Source: Phragmites australis (lineage: Eukaryota; Streptophyta; Magnoliopsida; Poales; Poaceae). From it: a DNA stretch of 64,000 bases. The stretch lies in the NCBI RefSeq assembly GCF_958298935.1, contig NC_084939.1, positions 2,619,501 through 2,683,500 on the forward strand, written 5' to 3'. The position numbers and the translations under genes are program-made. Of the stretch, positions 11,774 to 23,009 are shown piece after piece. The notes under the pieces are model-generated. The model ran no database searches and was not told the DNA's origin. It saw only the letters and a program-made list of their open reading frames with translations. How positions within the stretch are numbered: the stretch's first letter is position 1; each line of letters starts with the position of its first letter.

Positions 11774-14700
11774 ATGGAGAGAAGTGGGAAGATTCTCCTG
11801 TTTGATGGCCGTGATTTTTCGTACTGGAAGGTGCGCATGAAGGCTTATCTTCTAAGCCAAGGAAGTGCAATATGGGAAATAGTTGATTCCAACTATGAGA
11901 TCCCTGCTGCTTGCACGACTCAGGTTCAAATCGAACAGTATGAGGCCAACAATAAGGCCAGAAATATTTTGTTCACAAGCTTGAGTCGGAATGAGTTTGA
12001 TAGGGTTCAGCACCTCCGTACAGCCCGGGAGATCTGGTCTACTCTGAGTGTCTTTCATGAAGGCACTAATCAGATTAAGGCCAGACGCCAAAGCACATAC
12101 AACCAAGAATACCAAATGTTTGTGTAAGGCACTGGAGAGTCTTTGGATGCAATGTTTGCTTGCTTTGATGAGATTGTTAGTAATCTTCGATCAACTGGTG
12201 TTTTGCCCTATTCTGACCACGAGAGAGCAATCAAGCTTCTCTATGCTCTTGACCGTAGCATATGGGAAGTGAAGATCTCGAGCATTGAAGAGTCTCCAAG
12301 TTACGACACGTTGACTTGTAATGAGCTCTTTAGCAAGCTCAAGTCCACCGAGATAGCCAAGGCGGCTCGAATTGGTCTCGAAAACCCCCTGTCTCAGAAC
12401 ATGGGGTTGGTTTCTGGATCTGGTGGTGGCAATCAGTCTGCAGCTGGCTTTTCTTATGCTAACACTTCATCGAGTGGATTTGCTTTGTCTTCCTTGGTTT
12501 CTGTTACAGAGGAGCAGGTGGACGCGCTGGATGATGAGGACCTTGCGCTGATTGTGAAGAAGTTCACCCGCTTCTACAACAACCGCCGAGACCGAAGGAG
12601 GGGTGGTTCTCGTGCCTGCTTTGAGTGTGGTGACACTACCCACTTCAAGGCGGACTGCCCCAAGCTCAAGAAGAGGGAGGACGGCGACCACGACTACAAC
12701 AAGCACAAGAAGAAGAACAAGAAGCCATTCTTCAAGAAGAACCGCAACAAGATGGCCAAGAAGGCGGCCAAGGCGGCTTCTAGGGTGTTCGTGGTGGCTC
12801 TTAGCGACATCGACACTTCTTCTAGCGAGGAGGATAGCTCAGAGGAGGATGAACCGCAAGTAAAGAACAAGAAGAAGGCCAAGGACTTCACTGGCCTCTG
12901 CTTCATGGCGGACGACCACAATGACGACAGCGAACCTGAGCTGGATCCCTCTGAGGTGGCAGGCAGAGGCCTAGAGAACAAGTGGCTCATCAACTCCGGT
13001 TGTTCGTGCCACATGACCGGAGATTCATCATGGTTCTCCAGCCTCATCCCCGTGAAGCGACACGAATACATCACATTCGGGGATGATCGGAAAGGAAGGG
13101 TGAAAGCCAAATGTATGCTAAGGGTGAATGAGAGTTTCACTCTCAAAGATGTGGCTTTGGTGGAGCATCTGGGATACAATCTTCTCTCTGTATTTCAGTT
13201 GCTAGATGAGGACTTGGAAGTGCATTTCAAACGCAATACTTCTCGAGTTCTTGATTCTTCTGGCGCTTTGATTTGCAAGATTTCTCGAGTTGAGAGAGTG
13301 TTTGGAGCTGATTTTTCTGAGTCTTCTAGTTCTTCTTGGTGTTTACTTGCTCAACCTTCTTCTGAGTTTTGGATGTGGCATAGGAGACTAGGGTATATGA
13401 GCTTTGATTTGCTTACTCGTTTGAGTGCCCTAGGCTTGATCCGAGGATTGCCCAAGCTCAAGTTTGAGAAAAACCTTATGTGTGCTCCTTGTCGGCATGG
13501 CAAGATAGTTGCCGCTCCTCACCCACCAGTCAATCTGGTGATGACTGAACGACCGGGAGAACTTCTCCATATGGACATTGTTGGTCCTTCTCGGGTTCGT
13601 TCGGCGGGTGGGAAGTGGTATGTTCTTATCATTGTTGATGATTTCTCTCGCTACTCTTGGGTCTTCTTTCTTGTGAGCAAAGATGAAATGTTTTCACACT
13701 TTCGGAGCTTAGCTTTGAGATTGTTCACAGAACTTTCTGGTGTATTGAAAGTAATTCGCAGTGATAATGGCACCGAGTTCAAGAACTATCTCTTTGATGC
13801 TTTTTGCCTTGAACATGGTATTGAACATCAATTTTCTGCCCCAGGCGTTCCTCGGCAGAATGGCGTGGTTGAGAGAAAGAACAGGACTTTGGTGGAGATG
13901 GCTAGGACGATGCTCGATGAGCATAGGACTCCTAGGAAGTTTTGGACTGAGGCCATTAGCACAGCGTGCTACATCTCTAATCGGATTTTCTTGCGCTCGA
14001 TCTTAAATTTGACTTCTTATGAGTTGCGCTTTGGGAGGAAGCCGAAGGTTTCACATTTGAGAGTTTTCGGTTGTCGTTGCTTTATCCTAAAGCGTGGCAA
14101 TCTTGACAAGTTCGAGTCGTATTCTTTCGATGGTATTTTCTTGGGGTATTCTCTTCATGGTCATTCTTACAGGGTTTATAATCTTGATATTAACACCATC
14201 ATGGAATCCTGTGATGTGACTTTTGATGAATCAACCCCCTATGCTAGTTCTGTCTTTGAGTATGCAGGTGATCAGGAGATGAGCGAGAGCATCTTTGTAG
14301 ATAACGATCTTCCAGTTTTCGGTGATGACGAGTATGATCCACTACTTCCCTTGACCACACCTACTCTAAGGCTTGCTCCTGCTTCTTCTACTCCAGCAGA
14401 GGGTCCTGCAGCCTCTACTTCCACTTCGGCTGCTCTCGAGCCTGCACCCGCACAGGTTGAGAGGGAGTTCACCTCTAGGCGTGAGGCCCCTCAACACATT
14501 CAGCGGCGACACCCTCCACAGATGATGATCGGAGATCTTGAGAAGAGGGTAACAAGGTCCAAGTCTGCTTCTCATGCTCATTTTACTGATTCTGCATTCG
14601 TTGCTTCTTTTGAGCCCCATGATGTTGGACATGCTTTATCTAATTCGAGTTGGGTCAATACCATGCATGAAGAGCTTGAAAACTTTGAGAGAAACTAAGT

Positions 14701-16050
14701 CTGGGTCCTTGTAGAGCCACCCCCTAATGTTCACACCATAGGCACCAAATGGGTTTTCAAAAACAAACAGGGGGAGGATGGGTCTGTAGTAAGAAACAAG
14801 GCTAGACTAGTGGCTCAGGGTTTCACTCAGGTAGAGGGGATAGACTTTGGAGAAACCATTGCACCAGTAGCTAGATTAGAAGCCATTAGAATCCTTCTTG
14901 CATTTGCGGCATCCCGAGGTTTTAAGTTGTATTAAATGGATGTTAAGAGTGCTTTTTCTAAATGGCTTTATAGAGGAAGATGTCTATGTCAAGCAACCCC
15001 AGGCTTTGAGCACCCCAAATACCCACATAGAGTATACAAGCTTCAGAAAGCTTTGTATAGACTTAAGCATGCACCTAGGGCTTGGTATGACAGGTTTAGG
15101 TCTTTCTTGCTAGGGCATGGGTATGTGATGGGGTCAGCTAATAAAACTTTGTTCACTCTTAGGCATGGCAATGATTTCTTACTTATTCAGATTTACGTGG
15201 ATGATATCATTTTTGGTGGCTCTTCTCATGCACTTGTGGCCAAGTTTGCAGAAACTATGAGCAGGGAATTCGAGATGTCGATGATGGGCGAGCTCAACTT
15301 CTTTCTTGGGCTGCAATGCAAATCAAGTAATGCAAGTAAGGTACATTCGTCCATCAGACGAAGTACACCAAGGATTTGCTGAAGAAGTTCGACATGAGCG
15401 ATGCAAAGCCATTGGCGTCACCGATGGCTACCTCGATCGTGCTTGATCCGGATGAAGATGATGAGGAGGTGGACCAGCGGGAGTACAGGAGCATGATCGG
15501 CTCCCTTCTGTACTTGACGGCGACAAGACCCGACATCCATTTCGTCGTCTGCTTGTGTGCTCGCTTCCAGGCTTCACCGAGGACGTCTCACCGCCAAGCA
15601 GTGAAGCGCATTCTGAGGTATCTCAAGCACACTCTCGAGTTTGGGCTTTGGTTTTCTGCTTCCACTACGCTTTCTCTTCGAGGTTTTTTGGATGCGGATT
15701 TTGCTGGCTGTAGAATTGACAGGAATAGTACCTCTGGTACTTGTCATTTCTTGGGTACTTCTCTTGTGTGTTGGTTTTCTCGCAAGCAGTCTAGCGTTGC
15801 GCAGTCTACTGCTGAAACTAAATATGTAGCTGCTGCTAGCTGTTGCTCACAGATTTTATGGATGGTTGCTACCTTGAGGGATTTTGGGTTAGATTTCAAG
15901 AGTGTGCCACTTTTGTGTGACAACATTAGTGCTATAAGCTTAGCCAATAACTCAGTTCAACACTCCAGAACCAGCCACTTGAGCCTCTTGTGCCACTCAT
16001 TTGAGAGCCTTAGAGCTAGGTTTTTAGAGGAGAGAAGGATGAGTGCTTAG
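11774..16050 (+). pseudogene. Defective copia gag-pol polyprotein
   Basis: One frame runs from ATG 11774 to about 15340 with three in-frame stops (TAA at 12125, 14696 and 14933). A frameshift near 15310-15375 then moves to the frame that ends at 16050. The gag N-terminus carries LLFDGRDFSYWKVRM; a zinc knuckle CFECGDTTHFKADC is at 12617-12658. The protease site reads NSG instead of DSG (AAC at 12992-12994). The integrase zinc region (HRRLGY.. to CAPC) is near 13378-13495, and the D-D-E residues are in HMDIVG (near 13570), RSDNGTEF (near 13760) and VVERKNRT (near 13870). Reverse transcriptase has YVDD at 15194-15205. RNase H (LDADFAG) is near 15690. It cannot make an active polyprotein. Confidence 0.9.
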
Positions 16051-17442
16051 CCTATGTAATAGGTGAGAATTTTGAGAGATAAATCTTTGTAATCCACCTA
16101 AAATAGGGCTAATCTCTTTGAGTAATTAAGTTTATATCTTTGCATATGCTTGAATTCCCCTCCTTCTAGTTTCCCTCTATTGATTCCCTTGCAAGTTTGC
16201 AAGTTTTTCGATTTTTGATTTTGATTTTTGTTTTGGTTTTTGGGCTGAAATTTCAGCACCTTGTGAGATCATTCTTCTTGTTGCTAAAGGCATAAAAACT
16301 CACATACGAGTGTATGCTCATGGGTCTTGAGTACCCTTGCCTCTAGATCATCAACATGGAGAGGTTTCTTGCCCGGTGATCTTTTTCATTGAGCTGCAAT
16401 ATTTCACCTTTGCAGGGTTGTTTTTCTTGATGCTAGTGGCTTAAATACTCACATACTCATGTATTTGAGTGGTTCTTAAGTCCCCTTGCCACTAGACTAT
16501 CATCTTGGAGGATAACCTTGTCCGGTGTCCATCTTATCTAGTTTCTTTGGAAGTTGCGAGTTTTTGTGCACAAAGACACATGGAATGGTCCTGAATGGAA
16601 CCTATGTTTCATATTCCATCTGTGGAGTCATGTTGCCATGGAAGTAGTCTTCTTGCTTTGTCTCTTTAATTCTTTTTCTTCTGCTTGAGCGTTTTGAGGT
16701 GCGATGGGTGAGAAATAGGAAAAGACCATATATTTTGAAAGAAATTTGTTGAGGCGCCTATTCACCCCCCTCTAGTCGTCATTCTCGTTCCTACAGTAAA
16801 TAAGGTAGAGAGAGCAAACTCGGCACAAGGATTTTTTTTTCCCGTGGTGTCGATGGTATGAATGCCACCCCTAGTCCACATTGGATCTGTACAAAGGATA
16901 TACTCCCGATCGGCACCCGGTCATAGCCTATGAGCTACCGAGCCATAAAGACAAGGCCTCCACCCGGATGAGCCACCAAGCCACCAAGGCAAGGTCTCAC
17001 CACTAGCCTCTCTTCCGGTTTCTCGCCGTCGTGATCACTTTAGAGCTTGAGCCACAAAGGCAAGGGTCTCCGCGTCCTCGCACAATCACCTTATCGCCGC
17101 TCCACACCAAGTCGGAGGGTCAAAAAGCTTGCCAGCGAGTCATCAAGACTCCAAGGTGCCATTGTAGTAAGAGATACACTATTGGATCACTCCTTGATCC
17201 ACTCTCTAGATAACAATCACCTAACAACTCACTCTCTAGACCTATAAGCACTAATCACTCACTAATCTTGTGCTTAATCGTCTTGGATGATCACTTTAAG
17301 CACTTTGGTGGCTTGGATGTCTTCTCAGGTATATATGAAGTTCTCTGTACTCCAGCACACTCAAAGGTTTGAGTGGAGGGGTATTTATAGCCTCAAACTC
17401 GCGCACTAGCCGTTAACCCAACGGCTATAAAGAGCTGCTAAC

Positions 17443-18694
17443 ACCGGATGATCCGGTAAGAATAGTAGTACTAACACCGGATCATCCGGTGGGTACACTC
17501 TCACAAACTAGCCGTTGGAACCCCACTGAAGCCTCTGTGAACACCAGATTATCCTGTGACGACTCACTGAACACCGGATAAATGCACCAAATTATCCTAT
17601 GTGTATATGTTCATTTTGGTGATTTCCAGAAATAATAGTCCGGTGTGTTCATTTTGTGAACACCGGATCATCCGGTGAGTGTAGCAGAAGAAACTAGCCG
17701 TCGGAACCCACTCAGACTCATCTGTGAACATCAGATTATCCTATGATAACTTACTGAACAACAGACAAATGCACCGAACTATCCTATGTGCATATCTTCA
17801 TTTTGGAGCTCTCTGGAAATAATATTTCAGTGTGTTCATTTTATGAACACCAGATCATACGGTGAGGCAAAAGACTCCGCTTCAAACTTTCTGTGAACAT
17901 CAGACTATTTTTTATTGTTCTCACCGGATTATCCTATGTAGAACCGGATTAATTTTTATGTGAGCACCGGACTATCCAGTTAGGTAAATTTTCAGCAGAA
18001 CAACGTTATGTATTTTGGGCATAACTTTTCGCTCCGAACTCCTACTTTGATGATCTTGGGCTCTATGGAAAGCTTTTGAAGAGCTCTACAAGATTATACA
18101 GAAATATATTCCTACTTTGATGATCTTGGGCTCCATGAAAAGCTTGTGAAGAGCTCTACATCAAAATTTGTGGAACAAGTCTAATTCATTCCTCTTTTTG
18201 TTCCGGCTTCGGTGACTTCTCTTTTGTTGCATCCATGAGACCTACTAAAGCATATACTTGACAAATATGTTAGTCCCAATGACTATGTTGTCATTAATCA
18301 CCAAAATCACAATAATAGCCTAATAGAGCTATTTTCGCTACATGACCAAAGAGATTTGTACTCACCGGATTATCCGGTGATTAAAGGTTGAGATCACTGG
18401 ACTAATTTCTGCAGAGAGGTTTCTTCAGGCAGTTTGAAGTAGTCTACTCACCGGATTGTCCGGTGATAGATATGTATGAGCACCAGAGTATTTTCAGCAG
18501 AGAGGCTTGCAAAGTGAAATTTGGCTTGGTTCAACTGATAGGATGGTCTGGTGTCAGTGTATTGAACACAAGATGCTTATCACCGGACTAATTCTTAGCA
18601 GTAACGACTAATGACAGCTGGCACTTGGGTATTAAAATTGTACTCATCGGATTGTCCGGTGTGAGTAAGGATATACTCACCGGACCATCCGGTG
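17443..18694. repeat. Scattered CACCGGAT-N-ATCCGGTG palindromes in LTRs B and C
   Basis: Near-perfect 17-bp palindromes occur at about 17442-17458, 17475-17491, 17661-17677, 18363-18379, 18448-18464 and 18678-18694, with many decayed half-sites between. They span both LTR C (right arm) and LTR B (right arm). Similar words occur in the left arm of B and, more weakly, in LTR A. Confidence 0.75.
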
Positions 18695-20851
18695 ATAACA
18701 GAAAAAGTTGGTGGTTAGGCAACGGCTACAATGTGGATCTCTAGTCTATTAATACCCCTCCACTTGGTTTCATTCTATGCTCTTGCGACACAGAGGAGTT
18801 CATACACTGTGTGTGTCATCGAGAAACAAGAGAGAGCACTTGAGTTGATTTCCAAGTTACAAATTGAAGATTAAGGACATCATTAGTGCTTGGAGAGTAG
18901 CAAGTGTGCATATAGCTGTAGTCTAGGCTTGATCTTGGTCAAGTGAAGCTATTAGCTTGTTACTCTTGGTGGTTGGCAACACCTAGCCGATCTTTGTGAT
19001 TGGAGGTGTTCTCAGTGAGCTCTTGGAGTTCTTGTGGGAGACCCGAGAAGATCTTGTACTTGGTTTGATGCCCGCCAATCCGGAGATGGAGAAGTGGCAA
19101 TCATGATGGAACACTTGAGTCTTGGTGACTCAAGGGGGAGCGATATCCTTAGTGGATGCTTCAACGAGGACTAGGGGGAGTGCCAACTCCTCGATACCTC
19201 GAGAAAAAATTCGGTGTTCTCTTATCCATCTCTTTACATTCCCGTATTTACTTTGAGCATTTACTTTCGTGCAAGCTTTTGTTTCCGTATTTCTCTTTGT
19301 GTTTTTGCTTGTTTATTTTGGTTCCCTTTCCTTAGCTTGATCCTGTAGTCGCATTTCCTTGCATCTAGGATAAGGTTGCTTCTTATTCTAGAAATCGGAA
19401 GAAGTTATTTTTAATTGCCCAATTCACCCCCTCCCTCTCTTGGGCCATTCGATCCTTTCAGCTGCTCGACCCAATAGTGATGGTCAAGAATATGTTGAGC
19501 CGTTGAAGTTGACCAGGTGTGAGGAGGAACGCCTCGGAAGGATGTGACGATGCGGCGGGCCAAGACACCGCCAACCGCATAGGCCAGCCTCGTCCAAGGT
19601 TGAAAGAACCACATGACATCGGCTGCTGTAGGTCTGCCACTGGCGGCGAGAATGACATCACGCGTGGCGTACGACCGACAAACGATCAGAAAGTTGTCAG
19701 GGAAGAAAGACACAACGTTGAACTCCTCCGTGGGGACACTAATAGCTCTAGTGATGATGTTGGACAACTCATAAGCCTGAAAGCCATGACGAGCATGATC
19801 AGCATAGGCGAGGAGCGCCCAACGAAGACGATGTTCTTCCACGACGAAGGTATCCGACCATGGTACAATGCAACGTTAAGGTGCTAGGGCGGGGTGAAGG
19901 ACAACAACATCCTGGGCGGAGGTCTGAGGCAAGGAAAGGACCGCAGGCGCCAGGGGAGAACCTGGAGGGGTGGGCCCCAGAGCCACATACCCTGAGGGGG
20001 TGGAACCGTCCCGAGAGCGATGCTGCTCAGGCCTATTGGAGATAGGCGGTGTGGCACTACCAGTCGCCGAACCGACCGGGGTGGGGGTAGCATAGGATAC
20101 ACGGCAGATATGGCAACGTTGGCCGGACCCCTCCGAGCATGAGGAGGAACTCCGCGGCCGCTTGCAATCTTTGGCGTGATGCCAAAAACCTCTGCAACAG
20201 AAGCATCTGGGGAGGGGGGGGGAGACGGTAGTCCACCCGTCGATGTGTCTAGGACAGGCAGTTATGGCAGCGGCCGTCGAGAGTTGCACGTAGACTGCGC
20301 TTACGAGGTGCAGGGCGTTGACGTCCATTGCCGCCCTTTGGCGTCCAAGAACGGCAACGACCGGTGACCAAGGTCTAGCCACTGTCGTCGGTCTAGGGTA
20401 GCGGGGGGCAGCGCGGGCGGCAACCGAGGAGAAGAGCGGCCAACATGGGCCACCACGGCAGGCGGAGGAAGGAGGATGGCGGTGAGCGGGGCAAAGTTCT
20501 GCGTCCCGGAGGATGGATTTCCCATTACGCTTGGCCGTCAGCTTCGCGGCGACAAGAACCAACGCGATGGATGATGGTGGTGTCAAAGGCAACAACGCGG
20601 CCAAGGAAGCGAAAAGCGAGGTGTCATGGAGCCAACGTTGCACTCTCAATCTACCCGTGGAGGCGGTGGCAGGGCGGAAGGGTGCAGTGAAAGGGGAAAG
20701 TGGGGAGGAGGTCGCCAGGGAGAGGGCTAGGTTGTCGGCCATAGGGCGAGGGGAGACCGGCAACGGGTGATGGTTGGACGCCGAGCTTGGGGTGAGCATC
20801 GGCGGAGGGGGGAGGGGAGAAGCAGACTCCATCAAATGTTGTAAAGGTATT

Positions 20852-20862
20852 ACTGTACAACT
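20852..20862. repeat. Target-site duplication of the large LINE, 5' side
   Basis: ACTGTACAACT is identical to 4006-4016 and directly abuts the 5' end of the LINE. Confidence 0.88.
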
Positions 20863-22300
20863 CTGAAAATTATTTTGTCAACTGATAGCTTCTTCAGTCA
20901 TGTCGAAGGCTGGTACTTATAGTTACTTTGTCAAGTTGCTCAAGAAAGTGAAACAATTTATTTCTTGGATAATCAAATAAAAAATGACATATTTACGGTC
21001 CTGATTCTTAAGCTGCAGGGAAGAACAAGTCTAGGTCGTCATTGTGGACTCAGAATCAGAATCAAGTTAAACAGATAGGACTTGGAATAATATGAGAAGA
21101 AAAACGGAAAGAAATTGGAATAATTTAATAACCAGGTTTTTTTTTTTTTTTGCCTTGCTCTACACTTCTTCTGAAGTCTCGAGTCTTTTTGCAAAATATA
21201 TTATCGCAGCCTCTCAGGTCTTGACTCTTGACGCTTGGTCTTTCCGAAGAAATACTGGCTTCCCTGAAATTTCTGGACAAGTTCCCAGGGTGGTCGTCAT
21301 TGCATCTCATTCGTTGTGCTTATTTTCTTCTCAATTCAAACGGGCACAAATCTCCCGCGGGTTCTTAAAAATATAAAAAATTCTGGATAATCACCACAAG
21401 GATTTTTTTCTTTCCCCGAATCTCCTCATCTGTTTAATAATCAGAGCTACAAAAGTCTTCTTACTTTAAGAAGGTAATCTGGGAAAGAACTTCGATAGAC
21501 GAGGTCTGGCCAAATCTACAACAGAAAGTAATAATTCACATTGACCACCACAAGGATTCTACTGAAAAAGATATCAAAGACTATTTTATTGACGCTAGTG
21601 TTTACAAATTATCCGAAAAGTACAGAGCAAAACACTTTCAGAACACCATCAAGGGCCTGAAATAATTGTACTGCCAGGCCAGCTTGCCTGGTTTGGGCTG
21701 GGTTTTGCCTGGCCTGATCTGGGGTCAATCCATTTTTTGTCCTTTCAAAGTCCATCCCAGCCCAAAAGATGGCGATCTGTTTTTTCATGACACAGAAAAA
21801 CATATTTGCAGCTGACCCGATAAATTTGCACATTTTCTCTGTACCATTTCGGTCCGGCCTGGCCAAGAAATGGCCAGTTCATCAGTATACACATGATCTG
21901 AAGATTTATTGCCGTGTGTTCCACAACATCTACACACTTCAGGAGCCCTACATCTAACAGCTCAATTTTTTTTTTTTTTAAAAGTCATGCATTGGACTAC
22001 TATTTGTGTGTGAGAAAGAGACATAGAGAAAGCGGGAGAGAATAAAGTTCTTCACTCCTCACTTTCCAGGAAGCTTCTACTTATAGTGTGAAGAAGTTTA
22101 CAAGAAGCAACAAGTGCCAAGACCATAATTTTTTTTTAGACCAAACCAAGACCATAGACTCTGAATCTGTCGGACAAGACCATCTTGCTGTCTGCTTCTC
22201 TTCCACACGGATCTTCATAGACGAAACATCTTGTGGTCTGCGTAGATGTTTCAGATTAATTCTGCTGAAACAATAAACTACAAACAACAAGAGCTTAGTT
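20863..22300. other. AT-rich intergenic DNA, no gene seen
   Basis: T-runs at about 21138-21151 and 21967-21979 and several short unsupported frames are all I find. I recognise no transposon ends. The right part is the upstream region of the EF-hand gene. Confidence 0.5.
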
Positions 22301-22303
22301 TTC

Positions 22304-22311
22304 CTATATAA
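22304..22311 (+). promoter_or_regulatory. TATA box of the EF-hand gene
   Basis: CTATATAA lies about 120 bp upstream of the ATG at 22431, giving a leader of about 90 nt. Confidence 0.55.
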
Positions 22312-22430
22312 CCTCCATTGCTACATGGACCTTCACCCATAGAACTTGCTAACCTCCGTTGCTGACAACAATTTAGTCTCACCAAAACAACAAGATTTTT
22401 CAAAGCTCGGAAGCCATCGAGGCGACAACA

Positions 22431-23009
22431 ATGGAGAAGTCACCAGCCACTGCAACAAGCCATTTGGAACCAGTTCTCCAAGAACCATGTGGTATCATCA
22501 TCTTCCTCGCCTTCCTCACCTGGTCCATCTCAAAGATCCAGAGGCTCCTGCCCGGTTCATGTCAGTCCTGCAGTAGTCCGGCCGACAAGGCGCCGCCGAC
22601 ACCGGTTGTCGCCGACAAAAGAATAATCAAGACACGGAATAAGAACGAAGACGACGAGATGGAGCTGACACATGAAGATATCAACGCCGTGATGAGAAAT
22701 ATTGGCCTTGGTTTTGATCAAGAAAACAGCTTGGCCTGCAACTCCATTGGCTCTGAATGTATTTCTCGGCTTTTCGACGACGATGAACCGAGCTTGCATG
22801 AGGTGAGGCAGGCGTTCTTGGTGTTTGATGACAACAAAGACGGGTACATCGACGCGTCGGATTTGCAGCGAGTGCTCCGGAGCCTAGGGTTAGGAGAAGG
22901 TGTAGGGGTGTATGAGTGTGAGCAGATGATTGCAAAATATGACATGAACAAGGACATGAGGATAGATTTGGCAGAGTTCACCAAGGTTTTGGAGGTTGAC
23001 ATTTGCTAA
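22431..23009 (+). CDS. Calmodulin-like EF-hand protein (CML45/46-like), intronless
   Basis: The 192-codon frame has a hydrophobic segment at residues 21-32 (GIIIFLAFLTWS) that could anchor it to a membrane or act as an uncleaved signal. A charged linker follows. Two EF-hands lie at the C-terminus. Loop 1 is residues 133-144 (D133, N135, D137, Y139, D141, with D144 in place of the usual Glu at position 12). Loop 2 is 171-182 (D171, N173, D175, D179, E182). Both keep the ligands needed for calcium. Plant CML45/46-type proteins have the same layout of N-terminal hydrophobic helix and one C-terminal EF-hand pair, and act as calcium sensors in stress and defence signalling. The start is the first ATG after the TATA box and gives the whole helix. 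Exact membership in the CML family is inferred. Confidence 0.88.
   Translation: MEKSPATATSHLEPVLQEPCGIIIFLAFLTWSISKIQRLLPGSCQSCSSPADKAPPTPVVADKRIIKTRNKNEDDEMELTHEDINAVMRNIGLGFDQENSLACNSIGSECISRLFDDDEPSLHEVRQAFLVFDDNKDGYIDASDLQRVLRSLGLGEGVGVYECEQMIAKYDMNKDMRIDLAEFTKVLEVDIC

Larger units (their letters stand above)
11561..16795 (+). mobile_element. Ty1/copia (SIRE-type) element D, innermost insertion
   Basis: The 5235-bp unit starts TGAGAAACC and ends GTTCCTACA. The duplication GTAAA is exact at 11556-11560 and 16796-16800. It holds a primer-binding site, gag, protease, integrase, reverse transcriptase and RNase H in copia order. The 3' end has CCTATTCACCCCCCTCTAG as in SIRE-type LTRs. I could not see a matching 5' LTR: only about 150 bp lies between the left edge and the primer-binding site, and it does not resemble the right end. 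Two diverged ~145-bp repeats near 16270-16380 and 16420-16530 (TTCTTCTTGTTGCTAAAGGC / TTTTTCTTGATGCTAGTGGC) lie in the 3' non-coding part. Confidence 0.9.
11358..18342. mobile_element. Solo LTR C inserted in LTR B, itself split by copia D
   Basis: It begins TGTAGGGATCGGCGACATCC and ends TTTTCGCTACA. The duplication TGACC is exact at 11353-11357 and 18343-18347. The left arm is 11358-11560 and the right arm 16801-18342, about 1.75 kb in all. The arms join as GGAAACGTAAA-TAAGGTAGAGAGAGC, a continuous stretch typical of one grass copia LTR family. No internal domain belongs to it, so it is a solo LTR. Confidence 0.85.
10611..19460. mobile_element. Solo LTR B inserted in LINE ORF1, itself split by C
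   Basis: The left part (10611-11357) starts TGTAGCATCTAGGCCCCTAG and the right part (18348-19460) ends GATCCTTTCA. The flanking 5-mers are GCCGT (10606-10610) and GCTGC (19461-19465); they differ by two C/T transitions, so the duplication is diverged. The start is homologous to that of LTR A (shared GCATCTAGG and TGATTAATGACAA-like segments). With C removed, the LTR is about 1.86 kb. CACCGGAT..ATCCGGTG palindromes are common in both parts. Confidence 0.78.
9109..20832 (-). pseudogene. LINE ORF1 (nucleic-acid-binding protein), split by insertion B
   Basis: ORF1 starts at the ATG at 20832 (MESASPLPPP). Its proline/serine-rich N-terminus leads to a zinc knuckle CFCCRGFWHHAKDC near 20165-20210. 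A second block (SFFPDNFLIVCRSYATRDVI, then FFQPWTRLAYAVGG) lies at 19560-19720. The reading breaks at 19466, continues at 10605 (LENESVLADREDLGL) and proceeds to a stop at 9109, 29 bp before ORF2. A stop after about 320 codons and frame changes show decay. In active LINEs this protein packages the RNA. Confidence 0.8.
4017..20851 (-). mobile_element. L1-like LINE, full length but split by nested insertions
   Basis: The element runs on the minus strand from 20851 (5' end) to a poly(A) seen as T-run at 4017-4023. Its 3' terminus has the GCGCAGCTCTCCTATGTATTCG tail style (split here as GCGCAGCTCTCC then TATGTATTCG) common in grass LINEs. An 11-bp duplication flanks it. ORF1 (zinc knuckle) and ORF2 (endonuclease, reverse transcriptase, zf-RVT) are both present with stops and frameshifts. 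Subtracting insertions A (5087-6435) and B (10611-19460) leaves about 6.6-6.7 kb, the usual length of plant L1s. Frames on either side of A rejoin as CDPSRPW and on either side of B as WVEQLENES, which proves the two halves belong together. Confidence 0.93.
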
